From Streptomyces griseomycini (GTDB lineage Bacteria; Actinomycetota; Actinomycetes; Streptomycetales; Streptomycetaceae), in assembly GCF_014203535.1 (NCBI RefSeq), contig NZ_JACHJI010000010.1, positions 124,001-188,000 on the forward strand: 64,000 nt of DNA, read 5' to 3'. The notes under the pieces were generated by a model, which saw only the letters and a program-made list of their open reading frames with translations, was not told the origin of the DNA and did no database searches. Below are positions 1 through 7,073 of this stretch, piece after piece. The first letter of the stretch is position 1, and every line of letters begins with the position of its first letter. The translations under genes were made by a program, and so were the position numbers.

Positions 1-1
1 A

Positions 2-937
2 ATCGCCGTCGAGCAGCGGCGCCTCTTCGAGGAGACCGGCATCCACTCGGCGGCCATCGCGCCGATCAGGGGGGTGCGCGAGGTACTGGGAGCTCTGACC
101 CTGGGCCGGACCCGGCGGTCGGAGCCGCTCACGGCCGCCGATCTCCCCCTGCTCGAGGACATCACCCGCCGGGCCGGGCTGGCCCTGGACAACGCCCGCC
201 TCTACCAGCGGCAGCGCAAGGTCGCCGAGACCATGCAGCGCCATCTCCTGCCCCAGCTCCCGCGCATCCCCAGCCTGCCGATCACCGCCAGGTACCTGGC
301 CGCTCCCGACGCCTCGCAGGTGGGGGGCGACTGGTACGACGCGTTCACCCTGCCGAACGGCGCCACCGCGCTGGCCATCGGGGACGTCGTCGGACACGAT
401 CTCGACGCGGCAGCGGGCATGGCTCAGATCCGCAACATGCTCCGTGCCTACGCCTGGGCGCAGCAGGAACCCCCGAGCCGGGTCGTCGAGCGACTGGACC
501 AGGCCATCCTGCACATCACCGAGGTCCCCATGGCCACCCTGCTGTTCGCCCACATGACGGTCGACGACGACGGCCGGTGGCGGCTGCTGTGGACCAACGC
601 CGGTCACCCGCCGCCGCTCCTGGTCGCCCATGACGGCCGGGCCCGCTACCTCGCCGAGGAGCACGGCGTCCTCCTCGGTGCCGGCTCCCACGGGCCGCGC
701 CCCGACTCGGTGGCCGAACTGCCTCCCGGTTCCACCCTGGTGATGTACACCGACGGCCTCATCGAGTCACCCGGCCGTTCCCTCGACGAGGGTCTGCACC
801 TGCTGCGCCGGCACGCCGCCTCCCTGGCCCACCGCCCGTTGGAGGCCTTCACCGACCTCCTGCTGGAGCGCGCACGCCCCTCCGGGAACGACGACGACGT
901 CGCCCTGCTCGCCCTGCGCATCCCCTCCGGAGCGTGA
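2..937 (+). CDS. GAF/SpoIIE (PP2C-type) serine phosphatase, 5' partial
   Basis: The frame is open from base 2, so the gene begins before the window and 311 codons are visible. The first ~65 residues look like the end of a GAF sensor domain (closing in a helix with LALDNARLYQRQ). The rest is a SpoIIE-like PP2C phosphatase: metal-binding GGDWYD (~108) and GDVVGHD (~127), NAGHPPP (~200), MYTDGLIE (~252) and a terminal DDDVALL. These acidic residues bind the two Mg/Mn ions that dephosphorylate anti-anti-sigma-type proteins. No ATPase domain follows, so this is a phosphatase-only member, unlike the gene at 27997. The in-frame GTG at 74 is internal and not the real start. Target unknown. Confidence 0.9.
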   Translation: MAVEQRRLFEETGIHSAAIAPIRGVREVLGALTLGRTRRSEPLTAADLPLLEDITRRAGLALDNARLYQRQRKVAETMQRHLLPQLPRIPSLPITARYLAAPDASQVGGDWYDAFTLPNGATALAIGDVVGHDLDAAAGMAQIRNMLRAYAWAQQEPPSRVVERLDQAILHITEVPMATLLFAHMTVDDDGRWRLLWTNAGHPPPLLVAHDGRARYLAEEHGVLLGAGSHGPRPDSVAELPPGSTLVMYTDGLIESPGRSLDEGLHLLRRHAASLAHRPLEAFTDLLLERARPSGNDDDVALLALRIPSGA

Positions 938-1061
938 CGGCGCGCGGCCCGCACCGCCGACCCGTGCCGAAGCCCCCGTGCGTCGGCACGGACCTGCGCC
1001 GGTCCCCTTCGACGGGCAGGGACGCGCCACCCCGCCCGTGACGGGCGGAAACGGATCCGGT

Positions 1062-1077
1062 ATTGGCATAGACCTGA
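1062..1077. promoter_or_regulatory. possible DasR-type (dre-like) site
   Basis: ATTGGCATAGACCTGA resembles the DasR operator consensus ACTGGTCTAGACCACT, keeping the TGG..TAGACC core but losing symmetry in one arm. It lies about 100 bp upstream of the protease start. DasR controls chitin/GlcNAc genes in Streptomyces. The match is imperfect, so this is a tentative site. Confidence 0.25.
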
Positions 1078-1111
1078 CATAACTGAGCCGCTAAGCTCTG
1101 CCGGGCACCCT

Positions 1112-1125
1112 TGAGAGCGCTCTCA
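1112..1125. promoter_or_regulatory. LacI-family-type operator, perfect 14-bp palindrome
   Basis: TGAGAGCGCTCTCA is perfectly self-complementary with the CG centre typical of LacI/GalR operators. It differs from the CebR operator TGGGAGCGCTCCCA at one position per arm. It sits 52 bp before the protease start codon. The identical 14-mer recurs at 49784 before the beta-1,3-glucanase gene. Confidence 0.6.
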
Positions 1126-1176
1126 CACTGCGGTTGTTCCACCCCCACCTTGCTGGAACGACGAAGGACACCTTCC

Positions 1177-2355
1177 ATGAGACGCACCAGACTCGTCCGT
1201 GCCGACGTGGCCGCCCTGCTCATGATCGGCAGTTGGGCCGCGGCCGGCTCCCTGCCCGCCTCGGCGAACGACGCCCCCGGCTCACCCCCCTCCGCCCCGT
1301 CCGCCGACTCCGCGCCCGCCTCCGCCGGTCTGCTGCAGGCGATGCAGCGGGACTTCGGCCTGTCCCGCGCCGAGGCCGAGGCCCGGCTGGCCGCCGAACG
1401 CGCGGCCGCCGAACTCGCCCCCGAGGCGCGCAGGACCGCCGGATCCGCCTACGGCGGCGCCTGGTTCGACGCCGGGAGCGGGAAGCTGACCGTCGCCGTC
1501 ACCCCGGACGCCGACACCTCGACGGTCCGGACCCTGCGGGACTCCGGCGCACGGGTCCGCACCGTCGAGCACAGCGCACGCCGGCTCGACGCGGCCAAGT
1601 CCCGCATCGACCGCCTCGACGCGCCCGCGGGCGTCAGCAGCTGGTCGGTGGATCCGGCCGCCAACGCGGTCGTCGTGAACGTCGTCGGCGGCGAGCGGAC
1701 CGACAACGATGTCCGCCGGTTCGTCGACCGGGCCCGCGTGGCCGGCCCGGTCACGGTGCGGACCGTGCCGGCCGCGGCCCGCACCTTCGCGGCGGGCACG
1801 GTGGGCGGCGACCCCTACTACACCGGCAACGTCCGCTGCTCCATAGGCTTCTCGGTCCACGGAGGCTTCGTCACCGCCGGGCACTGCGGCAACGCCGGCG
1901 CCGGGGTCCGGGGCTGGGACGGTTCGCACATCGGCACCTTCCAGGGCTCCTCGTTCCCGGGCAACGACTACGCGTGGGTCAACGTGGGCAGCGGCTGGTG
2001 GACGGTACCGGTGGTGCTCGGCTGGGGCACGGTCCCGGACCGGCTGGTCCGCGGCTCGGCGGAGGCGCCGGTCGGCGCCTCGGTCTGCCGCTCCGGCTCC
2101 ACGACGCGCTGGCACTGCGGCACCGTGCTGGCGAAGAACGAGACCGTCAACTACAGCCAGGGGGCGGTGCACCAGATGACGAAGACGAGCGTCTGCGCCG
2201 AACCCGGCGACTCGGGCGGCGCGTTCATCAGCGGCGACCAGGCCCAGGGCGTCACCTCCGGCGGCTGGGGCAACTGCTCCGGCGGGGGCGAGACCTGGTT
2301 CCAGCCGGTCAACGAGATCCTCGACCGCTACGGGCTGACCCTGCACACGGCCTGA
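1177..2355 (+). CDS. secreted S1-family (streptogrisin/alpha-lytic type) serine protease precursor
   Basis: The 392-residue preproprotein has a Sec signal peptide (residues 1-30, ending ASA), an alpha-lytic-type prodomain (~31-205) and a mature chymotrypsin-fold protease. The triad is visible as His in TAGHC (~236), Asp in GNDYA (~264) and Ser in PGDSGG (~346). Cysteines at about 221/237, 304/314 and 340/367 match the conserved disulfides. The prodomain folds the protease and is then removed. The ATG at 1177 follows CGAAGGA and starts a proper signal peptide; the upstream in-frame start at 1111 overlaps the operator and lacks one. It is expected to be secreted and to degrade extracellular protein. 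Single-gene unit with a strong downstream terminator. Confidence 0.92.
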   Translation: MRRTRLVRADVAALLMIGSWAAAGSLPASANDAPGSPPSAPSADSAPASAGLLQAMQRDFGLSRAEAEARLAAERAAAELAPEARRTAGSAYGGAWFDAGSGKLTVAVTPDADTSTVRTLRDSGARVRTVEHSARRLDAAKSRIDRLDAPAGVSSWSVDPAANAVVVNVVGGERTDNDVRRFVDRARVAGPVTVRTVPAAARTFAAGTVGGDPYYTGNVRCSIGFSVHGGFVTAGHCGNAGAGVRGWDGSHIGTFQGSSFPGNDYAWVNVGSGWWTVPVVLGWGTVPDRLVRGSAEAPVGASVCRSGSTTRWHCGTVLAKNETVNYSQGAVHQMTKTSVCAEPGDSGGAFISGDQAQGVTSGGWGNCSGGGETWFQPVNEILDRYGLTLHTA

Positions 2356-2374
2356 CCTGACGCACCGACAGCGG

Positions 2375-2406
2375 ACGGGCCCCGCCGGGCGACCGGCGGG
2401 GCCCGT
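2375..2406. terminator. intrinsic terminator after the protease gene
   Basis: Perfect 14-bp stem (ACGGGCCCCGCCGG and its complement) around a GCGA tetraloop, 20 bp past the stop codon. There is no U-tract, as is usual in Streptomyces. Confidence 0.85.
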
Positions 2407-2439
2407 TCTCGCGCTGTCCGGAGAGGGCGGGCGGCGAAT

Positions 2440-2496
2440 AGTTACCGCTCCGTAACTCACGTACGTGTTACCGGCGGTAAGTAAGCGGTGCTAGTT
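2440..2496. promoter_or_regulatory. cluster of three palindromes over the lipase promoter
   Basis: Three abutting inverted repeats occur in 41 bp: AGTTAC-N6-GTAACT (2440-2457), CACGTACGTG (2458-2467) and TTACCG-G-CGGTAA (2468-2480). The last overlaps a plausible -35 (TTACCG, 2468), followed 17 bp later by CTAGTT (2491) as -10. The arrangement looks like operators for a TetR-like repressor blocking the promoter. The regulator is unidentified. Confidence 0.5.
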
Positions 2497-2533
2497 TCCG
2501 GCTCACCTTCTTGAGCGGAGTGAGGAGCGAGCC

Positions 2534-3856
2534 GTGAGCCGTCTGAGCCGTGCGCTGACCACCGTCGTCGCCACGACCGCCTGTGTGTGCGTGACCACCG
2601 TGCCGGCCGCTGCGAGCGACCCCGTGGTGTCCCGGGGCGTGACCGTCCCCGCCTTCTACACCCCGCCTTCCGAACTGCCGTCGGCCGACGGCGTGCTGAT
2701 CCGGCACGAGCCGCTGCGCCTCGGTCTGAGCCTGCCCGGTCTCGGCGGCCGGCCGCTGCCCGGCACGGCCACCCGTCTGATGTACACGTCCACCGACTCG
2801 ACCGGGGAGCGGGTCGCGGTGACCGGCGCGTACATCGAACCGTCGGCGGACTGGAGGGGCCACGGCCCCCGGCCCCTGGTGGTCGTGGGCTCGGGAACCA
2901 TGGGCCAGGGCGACCAGTGCGCGCCCTCGCTCGCGCTGGAGCGCCCACTGGTCCTCAGCGGGCGGACCCTGTCGGTCGGGTACGACAACCTGGCGGTCCA
3001 CCGCCTCCTCGCCACCGGTGCGGCCGTCGTCGTCACGGACTACGTCGGCCTCGGCGCGACCGACCGGCTCCACACCTACGTCAACCGCGTCGACCAGGGC
3101 CACGCCATGCTGGACGCCGCGCGTGCGGCGCGCTCCGTGCCGGGCGCGTCCGTCACGGCCGGCTCCCGGGTGGGCATGTACGGCTACAGCCAGGGCGGCG
3201 GCGCCAGCGCCTCCGCGGCCGAGCTCCACCGGACGTACGCGCCCGAGGTGAACCTCGTCGGCACCTACAGCGGTGCGCCGCCCGCCGACCTGACGGAGGT
3301 CATGAAGGGCATCGACGGCAGCGCCCTGGCCGCCGCGCTGGGCTGGGCGATCAACGGTTTCACCCAGGCCGAGCCCGACCTGCGCGACGTCGTCGAGGAG
3401 AACGTCAACGCCACGGGACGGGCCGCTCTGGAGGACATCTCCACCACCTGCGTGGGCGACGGGATCCTCGGTCACGGGTTCACCAAGAGCACCGAGTGGA
3501 CGACGAGCGGCGAGAGCATCGCGGAGGTCATGGCCGGCGAGCCCCGCGCCCAGGCCGTCCTCGACGAGCAGCGCCTGGGCTCGCTGAGGCCCACGGGGCC
3601 GGTCCGGCTGGTCACCGGCGTCCAGGACGACATCGTGCCGCACGCGCAGTCCCGGCAGCTGGCGGTCGACTGGTGCCGCAAGGGCGCCGACGTCACCTAC
3701 AAGGCCGTCGCCCTGCCGAACCTCGGCGACAAGATCCTCACCAACCACCTGGCGCCGCTCCTCACCGACCAGGGCGACGCGGTGTCCTGGCTGGCCGACC
3801 GGCTCGCGGGCAAGCCGGCCAGGTCCAACTGCTGGAGCATGCCGATGCAGCGCTGA
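2534..3856 (+). CDS. secreted lipase of the LIP (secretory lipase) family
   Basis: The 440-residue alpha/beta hydrolase has an N-terminal signal peptide (residues 1-28, ending AAAS). The nucleophile elbow GYSQGGG places Ser at ~219, an Asp at ~365 lies in GVQDDIVPH, and His ~405 lies in TNHLAPL, giving the expected triad order. The length and the TDYVGLG segment fit the LIP family (Candida lipase A-like), which hydrolyses triacylglycerols and esters outside the cell. The GTG start at 2534 follows GGAGTGAGGAGCGA. Its promoter carries a cluster of palindromes, suggesting repressor control. It converges with the tRNA-like gene at 3912 and the two share a terminator. Confidence 0.88.
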   Translation: MSRLSRALTTVVATTACVCVTTVPAAASDPVVSRGVTVPAFYTPPSELPSADGVLIRHEPLRLGLSLPGLGGRPLPGTATRLMYTSTDSTGERVAVTGAYIEPSADWRGHGPRPLVVVGSGTMGQGDQCAPSLALERPLVLSGRTLSVGYDNLAVHRLLATGAAVVVTDYVGLGATDRLHTYVNRVDQGHAMLDAARAARSVPGASVTAGSRVGMYGYSQGGGASASAAELHRTYAPEVNLVGTYSGAPPADLTEVMKGIDGSALAAALGWAINGFTQAEPDLRDVVEENVNATGRAALEDISTTCVGDGILGHGFTKSTEWTTSGESIAEVMAGEPRAQAVLDEQRLGSLRPTGPVRLVTGVQDDIVPHAQSRQLAVDWCRKGADVTYKAVALPNLGDKILTNHLAPLLTDQGDAVSWLADRLAGKPARSNCWSMPMQR

Positions 3857-3873
3857 ACCGCCCCGACGGCGGG

Positions 3874-3905
3874 AACCCCCGCCCCGGGGCTCCGGGGCGG
3901 GGGTT
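3874..3905. terminator. bidirectional terminator between the lipase and the tRNA-like gene
   Basis: Perfect 14-bp stem (AACCCCCGCCCCGG and its complement) with a GGCT loop. It lies 17 bp past the lipase stop and 6 bp past the 3' end of the tRNA-like gene on the other strand, so it can serve both. Confidence 0.85.
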
Positions 3906-3911
3906 CGCGGC

Positions 3912-3983
3912 GGAGCGTTGGGCAGGCCTTGCACCTGCATCTCCCCGCGGGAAGCGGGGTGTCTTTCCTTGGACCACCAACGC
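3912..3983 (-). tRNA. divergent tRNA-Gly (anticodon UCC)
   Basis: Read on the minus strand, 72 nt fold as a cloverleaf. The 7-bp acceptor is GCGTTGG/CCAACGC. The D arm is GTC/GAC with an AAGGAA-type loop. The anticodon stem is CCCCG/CGGGG with loop CTTCCCG. The variable loop is 4 nt (AGAT), and the T stem is GCAGG/CCTGC with loop TGCAAGG. Universal positions are present: U8, A14, G18G19, A21, U33, G53-C61, U54, C56, A58 and a possible A15-U48 pair. Glycine identity elements are also present: G1-C72, C2-G71, G3-C70, C35, C36 and U73. Departures are G55 instead of U55, pyrimidine C37, a short D loop with a C13/A22 mismatch, and TCC but no encoded final A. It sits alone, not in a tRNA cluster. 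Functional status is inferred. Confidence 0.75.
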
Positions 3984-4118
3984 ATGGGGCGAATCCGGAG
4001 ATTTCCGGCGCCGCGTCCTGACTCGACTGTAGCGGCAACCACCCCGGAAGGCACTTCAGCCACACCAGTCACACGAGCACCGTGCTGAGCGGTCTCGTGC
4101 ACCGGTCCGCGCGGCCGG

Positions 4119-4686
4119 TCAGTCCCGGACGGGGACGCCCCGCGGCGCCGGCGGCCCGGCGGAGGCCGCTTCCGCGATGTTCTCCTCGGCCTCCGCCCTC
4201 TCCGCCGCGTTCGGGCAAGGGGTTCGCGCACGGGACCCCCGCGCTGGAACCGGACGTCAGGCGGGAGCAGGGACCGGGCTTGCGGTCCGGCAGGCCCGGG
4301 ATGTGGCCGAGCTCGTGGGCCGAGACGCGGACCGTGTGACAGCCCTGGTCCCCTGCCTGGCGTCCGATGCGGACGGTGCCCTCGCCCAGGGGGCGGGCCG
4401 GGCGTGCGGCCGCCCGTCGTCCGCCAGGACCCGGATGCCGTCCCGCTGCCCGGGCGCGGCCGGGCGCCGTTCGACGGCGTCGACGCTCCCGTTCCAGGTC
4501 GTCGCCCTCCCGGTCGGCCGCGGACGCGAACTCCGCGGAGCCGCTCGCGTCGTGGGTGGGCACGCGGGCGGCGGCCGGCGGGGCCGCGGTGTCGCTGGAC
4601 GGAGCGGCCGCGGCCGGGCCGTCCAGCAGGGGGACGGACACCACCAGAGCCGCGGCCGGGCCGCCGGTCGGCGTACGGACGTGCAT
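4119..4686 (-). pseudogene. snapalysin (M7 zinc metalloprotease) pseudogene
   Basis: The start at 4686 follows GGGAGG and opens a signal-peptide-like N-terminus, then an ASGSAEFASA motif typical of snapalysin. The frame is then broken. WNGSVDAVER and GIRVLADDG lie in a second frame. The zinc site HELGHIPGLPD (HExxHxxGxxD) and RKPGPCS return in the first frame. The conserved NAAERAEAEEN tail ending at 4119 is in a third frame. The Met of the usual CSxLMSG Met-turn is replaced (CSRLTSG). At least three frameshifts plus this substitution argue for real decay rather than one sequencing error. No LysR-type activator, the usual neighbour of snapalysin genes, is present. Confidence 0.75.
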
Positions 4687-4929
4687 GGCCGGCCTCCCCG
4701 CAGGGGGAGGGCCGGGGATGCCGGTGGCCGTCCCCGCCTCCTGCCCGCCGGGGACGGCCGCCGGTCCGTCGTTCCGGCCGGCCCCGGTGCAGAGCCTTCG
4801 ATTCAGAAGCCGTGCTGCTGAATCCCATGGAGAGGATCGGTTGGACTTCCCGATCACGCGGGGGCACTGTGGGCGGGGATCCGCACCATCCCACGGGACA
4901 CCCCTGATCGCACCACCGGAGACGACCCG

Positions 4930-5973
4930 ATGAACCACATCGCCCATCCCGAGCGTTACGACGGCACCATGCGCTACCGGCGCACCGGCCGCTCGGGGCT
5001 CGACCTCCCCCTGCTGTCCCTGGGCTACTGGCACAACTTCGGTGACGACCGGCCCTTCGAGACCCAGCGCGAGATCGCGCTGCGCGCCTTCGACCTCGGC
5101 ATCACCCACCACGACCTGGCGAACAACTACGGTCCGCCCTACGGCGCCGCCGAGATCAACTTCGGCCGGCTGATGAAGCGGGACCTCGCCCCGTACCGGG
5201 ACGAGCTGGTGATCTCCACCAAGGCCGGCTGGGACATGTGGCCCGGCCCCTACGGGCAGGGCGGCGGCTCCCGCAAGTACCTGCTCGCCTCGCTGGACCA
5301 GTCCCTGAAGCGCATGGGGCTGGAGTACGTGGACGTCTTCTACTCCCATCGCCTCGACGCCACCACTCCGCTCGAGGAGACCATGGGCGCGCTCGACACC
5401 GCGGTCCGTCAGGGCAAGGCGCTCTACGTCGGCATCTCCTCCTACGACGCCGAGCGCACCCGCGAGGCGGCGGCCATCCTGCGGGACCTCGGGACCCCGC
5501 TGCTGATCCACCAGCCGTCGTACAGCATGCTGAACCGCTGGATCGAGACGGAGGGGCTGCTGGACGTGGCCCAGGAGGAGGGCTTCGGGGTCATCGGCTT
5601 CACGGCGCTCGCCCAGGGCCTGCTGACCGGGCGCTATCTGGACGGCGTCCCGCGGGACTCGCGGGCCGCGGCGGGCAAGTCGTTCGACACCGCCTGGCTG
5701 ACGGACGACATGCTGCACCGACTGCGCGCCCTGAACGACATCGCGGCGCGCCGCGGGCAGACCCTGGCCCAGATGGCGCTGGCCTGGGCCCTGCGGGACC
5801 CGCGCGTGACCTCGCTGGTCATCGGCGCGTCCCGCACCGAGCAGCTCGAGCAGAACGTCGCCGCGCTGGAGAACCTCGACTTCGGCGACGAGGAACTGGC
5901 CGAGATCGACGCGTACGCCACCGACGGCGGTGTCGACCTGTGGCGCGAGGCGAGGCTGGGCAACCTCGGCTGA
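4930..5973 (+). CDS. aldo/keto reductase, YghZ/L-glyceraldehyde-3-phosphate reductase type
   Basis: The 347-residue NADPH-dependent TIM-barrel oxidoreductase has the tetrad Asp62, Tyr67, Lys98 and His140 (DLANNYG, STKAGW, YSHRLD). The long N-terminus before RRTGRSGLDLP, the WPGPYGQGGGSRKYL loop and the HQPSYSMLNRWIE segment fit the YghZ (AKR14) group, which reduces L-glyceraldehyde 3-phosphate and other aldehydes. It is cytoplasmic (no signal peptide). The ATG at 4930 lies 7 bp after GGAGACG. A 243-bp gap separates it from the decayed snapalysin on the other strand. Physiological substrate here is unknown. Confidence 0.9.
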   Translation: MNHIAHPERYDGTMRYRRTGRSGLDLPLLSLGYWHNFGDDRPFETQREIALRAFDLGITHHDLANNYGPPYGAAEINFGRLMKRDLAPYRDELVISTKAGWDMWPGPYGQGGGSRKYLLASLDQSLKRMGLEYVDVFYSHRLDATTPLEETMGALDTAVRQGKALYVGISSYDAERTREAAAILRDLGTPLLIHQPSYSMLNRWIETEGLLDVAQEEGFGVIGFTALAQGLLTGRYLDGVPRDSRAAAGKSFDTAWLTDDMLHRLRALNDIAARRGQTLAQMALAWALRDPRVTSLVIGASRTEQLEQNVAALENLDFGDEELAEIDAYATDGGVDLWREARLGNLG

Positions 5974-6066
5974 CCCGCGCGGGTGTGCGCCGCCGCGGAA
6001 GGGGAACTGTGGTGCGGTGAGCCGCGCTCCGAGGCCGCGGCGGTCCTCGACGGTTCGGACGGCCCG

Positions 6067-6549
6067 ATGCAGACCTTTCTGCCGTACCCCGGTTTCCACG
6101 AGTCGGCGCTGGTGCTCGACCGGCGCCGGCTCGGCAAGCAGCGGGTCGAGGCGATCCAGGTGCTGCGCGGCCTGATCGTCCCCGGCTACGGCTGGCGCCG
6201 GCATCCGGCGGTGCGCATGTGGACCGGCTACGAGGAGGCGCTGGTGCGCTACGGCCTGGAGATCTGCCGGGTCTGGCGGGACCGGGGCCACCAGGACAGC
6301 TGTGCCGCCACCCTCGTCGCCGATCTCGCCTCCGTCCGGCCCGGCGCGCCGGTGCGCGGTCAGCGGGAGCTGGCCGAGGCCGGTGAGCTGCCGCCCTGGC
6401 TCGGGGACGACGCCCTGCACCGCAGCCACCGCTCGGCCCTGGTGCGCAAGGACCCCGCCTTCTACGGGGAGCTCTTCCCCGGGGCGCCGGACGACCTGCC
6501 GTACGTCTGGCCGGCGTCCGACCGCGACCCCGAGGCGGTGGCCGACTGA
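6067..6549 (+). CDS. MSMEG_6728-family protein
   Basis: The 160-residue protein begins MQTFLPYPGF and contains SALVLDRRRLGKQRVEAIQVLR, the signature of a conserved actinobacterial family named after MSMEG_6728. The family has no firmly known function to my knowledge. It is rich in Trp, Arg and His (GYGWRRHPAVRMW), which may indicate nucleic-acid or ligand binding, but this is inference. I chose the ATG at 6067 because it matches the usual N-terminus; an upstream in-frame start at 5983 adds unrelated residues. The ribosome binding site is weak. The gene follows the aldo/keto reductase by ~90 bp and converges with rpmJ. Confidence 0.8.
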   Translation: MQTFLPYPGFHESALVLDRRRLGKQRVEAIQVLRGLIVPGYGWRRHPAVRMWTGYEEALVRYGLEICRVWRDRGHQDSCAATLVADLASVRPGAPVRGQRELAEAGELPPWLGDDALHRSHRSALVRKDPAFYGELFPGAPDDLPYVWPASDRDPEAVAD

Positions 6550-6565
6550 CCCGTCCGCGGGCACG

Positions 6566-6609
6566 GGCCGGGCCCGGCCCCCGCGGGATGCGGGAGACCG
6601 GGCCCGGCC
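6566..6609. terminator. bidirectional terminator
   Basis: Perfect 12-bp stem GGCCGGGCCCGG/CCGGGCCCGGCC with a 20-nt loop, placed between the convergent MSMEG_6728-family gene and rpmJ. Confidence 0.7.
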
Positions 6610-6626
6610 GGTTCACCGGCGGTTCG

Positions 6627-6749
6627 TCAGCCCTGGCGGGCCTTGAAGCGCGGGTTCTTCTTGTCGATCACGAAGACGGTGCCCCGTCGGCGCACGATCT
6701 GCGCCCCGGGCCTCGACTTCAGTGAGCGCAACGACGTGCGCACCTTCAC
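6627..6749 (-). CDS. rpmJ: 50S ribosomal protein bL36, cysteine-free form
   Basis: The 40-residue protein begins MKVRTSLRSLKSRPGAQIV and contains RRRGTVFVIDKKNPRFKARQG. The four metal-binding positions (three Cys and a His) of the zinc ribbon form are absent, so this is the C-minus paralogue that replaces zinc-binding bL36 when zinc is scarce. The GTG start at 6749 follows GGAGGAG. It is co-oriented with rpmG 45 bp upstream and probably co-transcribed. The zinc-containing copy should lie in the main ribosomal operon elsewhere. Confidence 0.93.
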   Translation of the reverse strand: MKVRTSLRSLKSRPGAQIVRRRGTVFVIDKKNPRFKARQG

Positions 6750-6794
6750 GGCTGTGCTCTCCTCCGGGTCGGGCGTGGACCGGGCGTCGGCGGG

Positions 6795-6959
6795 TCACCG
6801 GGCCTCGCGGAACGCGACGTGCGCCCGGGCCACCGGGTCGTACTTGCGCAGGACCAGCCGGTCGGGGTCGTTCAGGCGGTTCTTCCGGGTCGTGTACGTC
6901 ACGCCGGTCCCCGCCGTCGACCTCAGTGTCACGACCGGGCGTGCACCCTTGTTCGTCAT
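6795..6959 (-). CDS. rpmG: 50S ribosomal protein bL33, cysteine-free form
   Basis: The 54-residue bL33 contains RPVVTLRSTAGTGVTYTTRKNR and ends DPVARAHVAFREAR. It has no cysteine, so it is the zinc-independent paralogue. The ATG at 6959 follows GAGGAGG; an upstream start at 6989 adds non-conserved residues. It pairs with rpmJ downstream, the arrangement known from Zur-controlled alternative ribosomal protein loci in Streptomyces. However, I see no AT-rich Zur box in the 115 bp upstream. Confidence 0.93.
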   Translation of the reverse strand: MTNKGARPVVTLRSTAGTGVTYTTRKNRLNDPDRLVLRKYDPVARAHVAFREAR

Positions 6960-7073
6960 GGACGGCCTCCTCACTGTGCACCCGGACACCCACCGGTCAC
7001 TGGTGGCATGTCACGGACAGGGGGTGCAACGCCGGGGCGGGACGGCGCATTCCCGGAACCCGTCCGCCCGCCC

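Noticed and set aside
4069..6564. 831-residue minus-strand ORF spanning the snapalysin remnant and the aldo/keto reductase
   Set aside because: It is antisense to a clear reductase gene and contains only Arg/Gly/Ala-rich sequence there; only the 4119-4686 portion has real homology.
6960..7073. Zur box upstream of the zinc-free ribosomal protein genes
   Set aside because: No AT-rich palindrome resembling the Streptomyces Zur site is present in this stretch.
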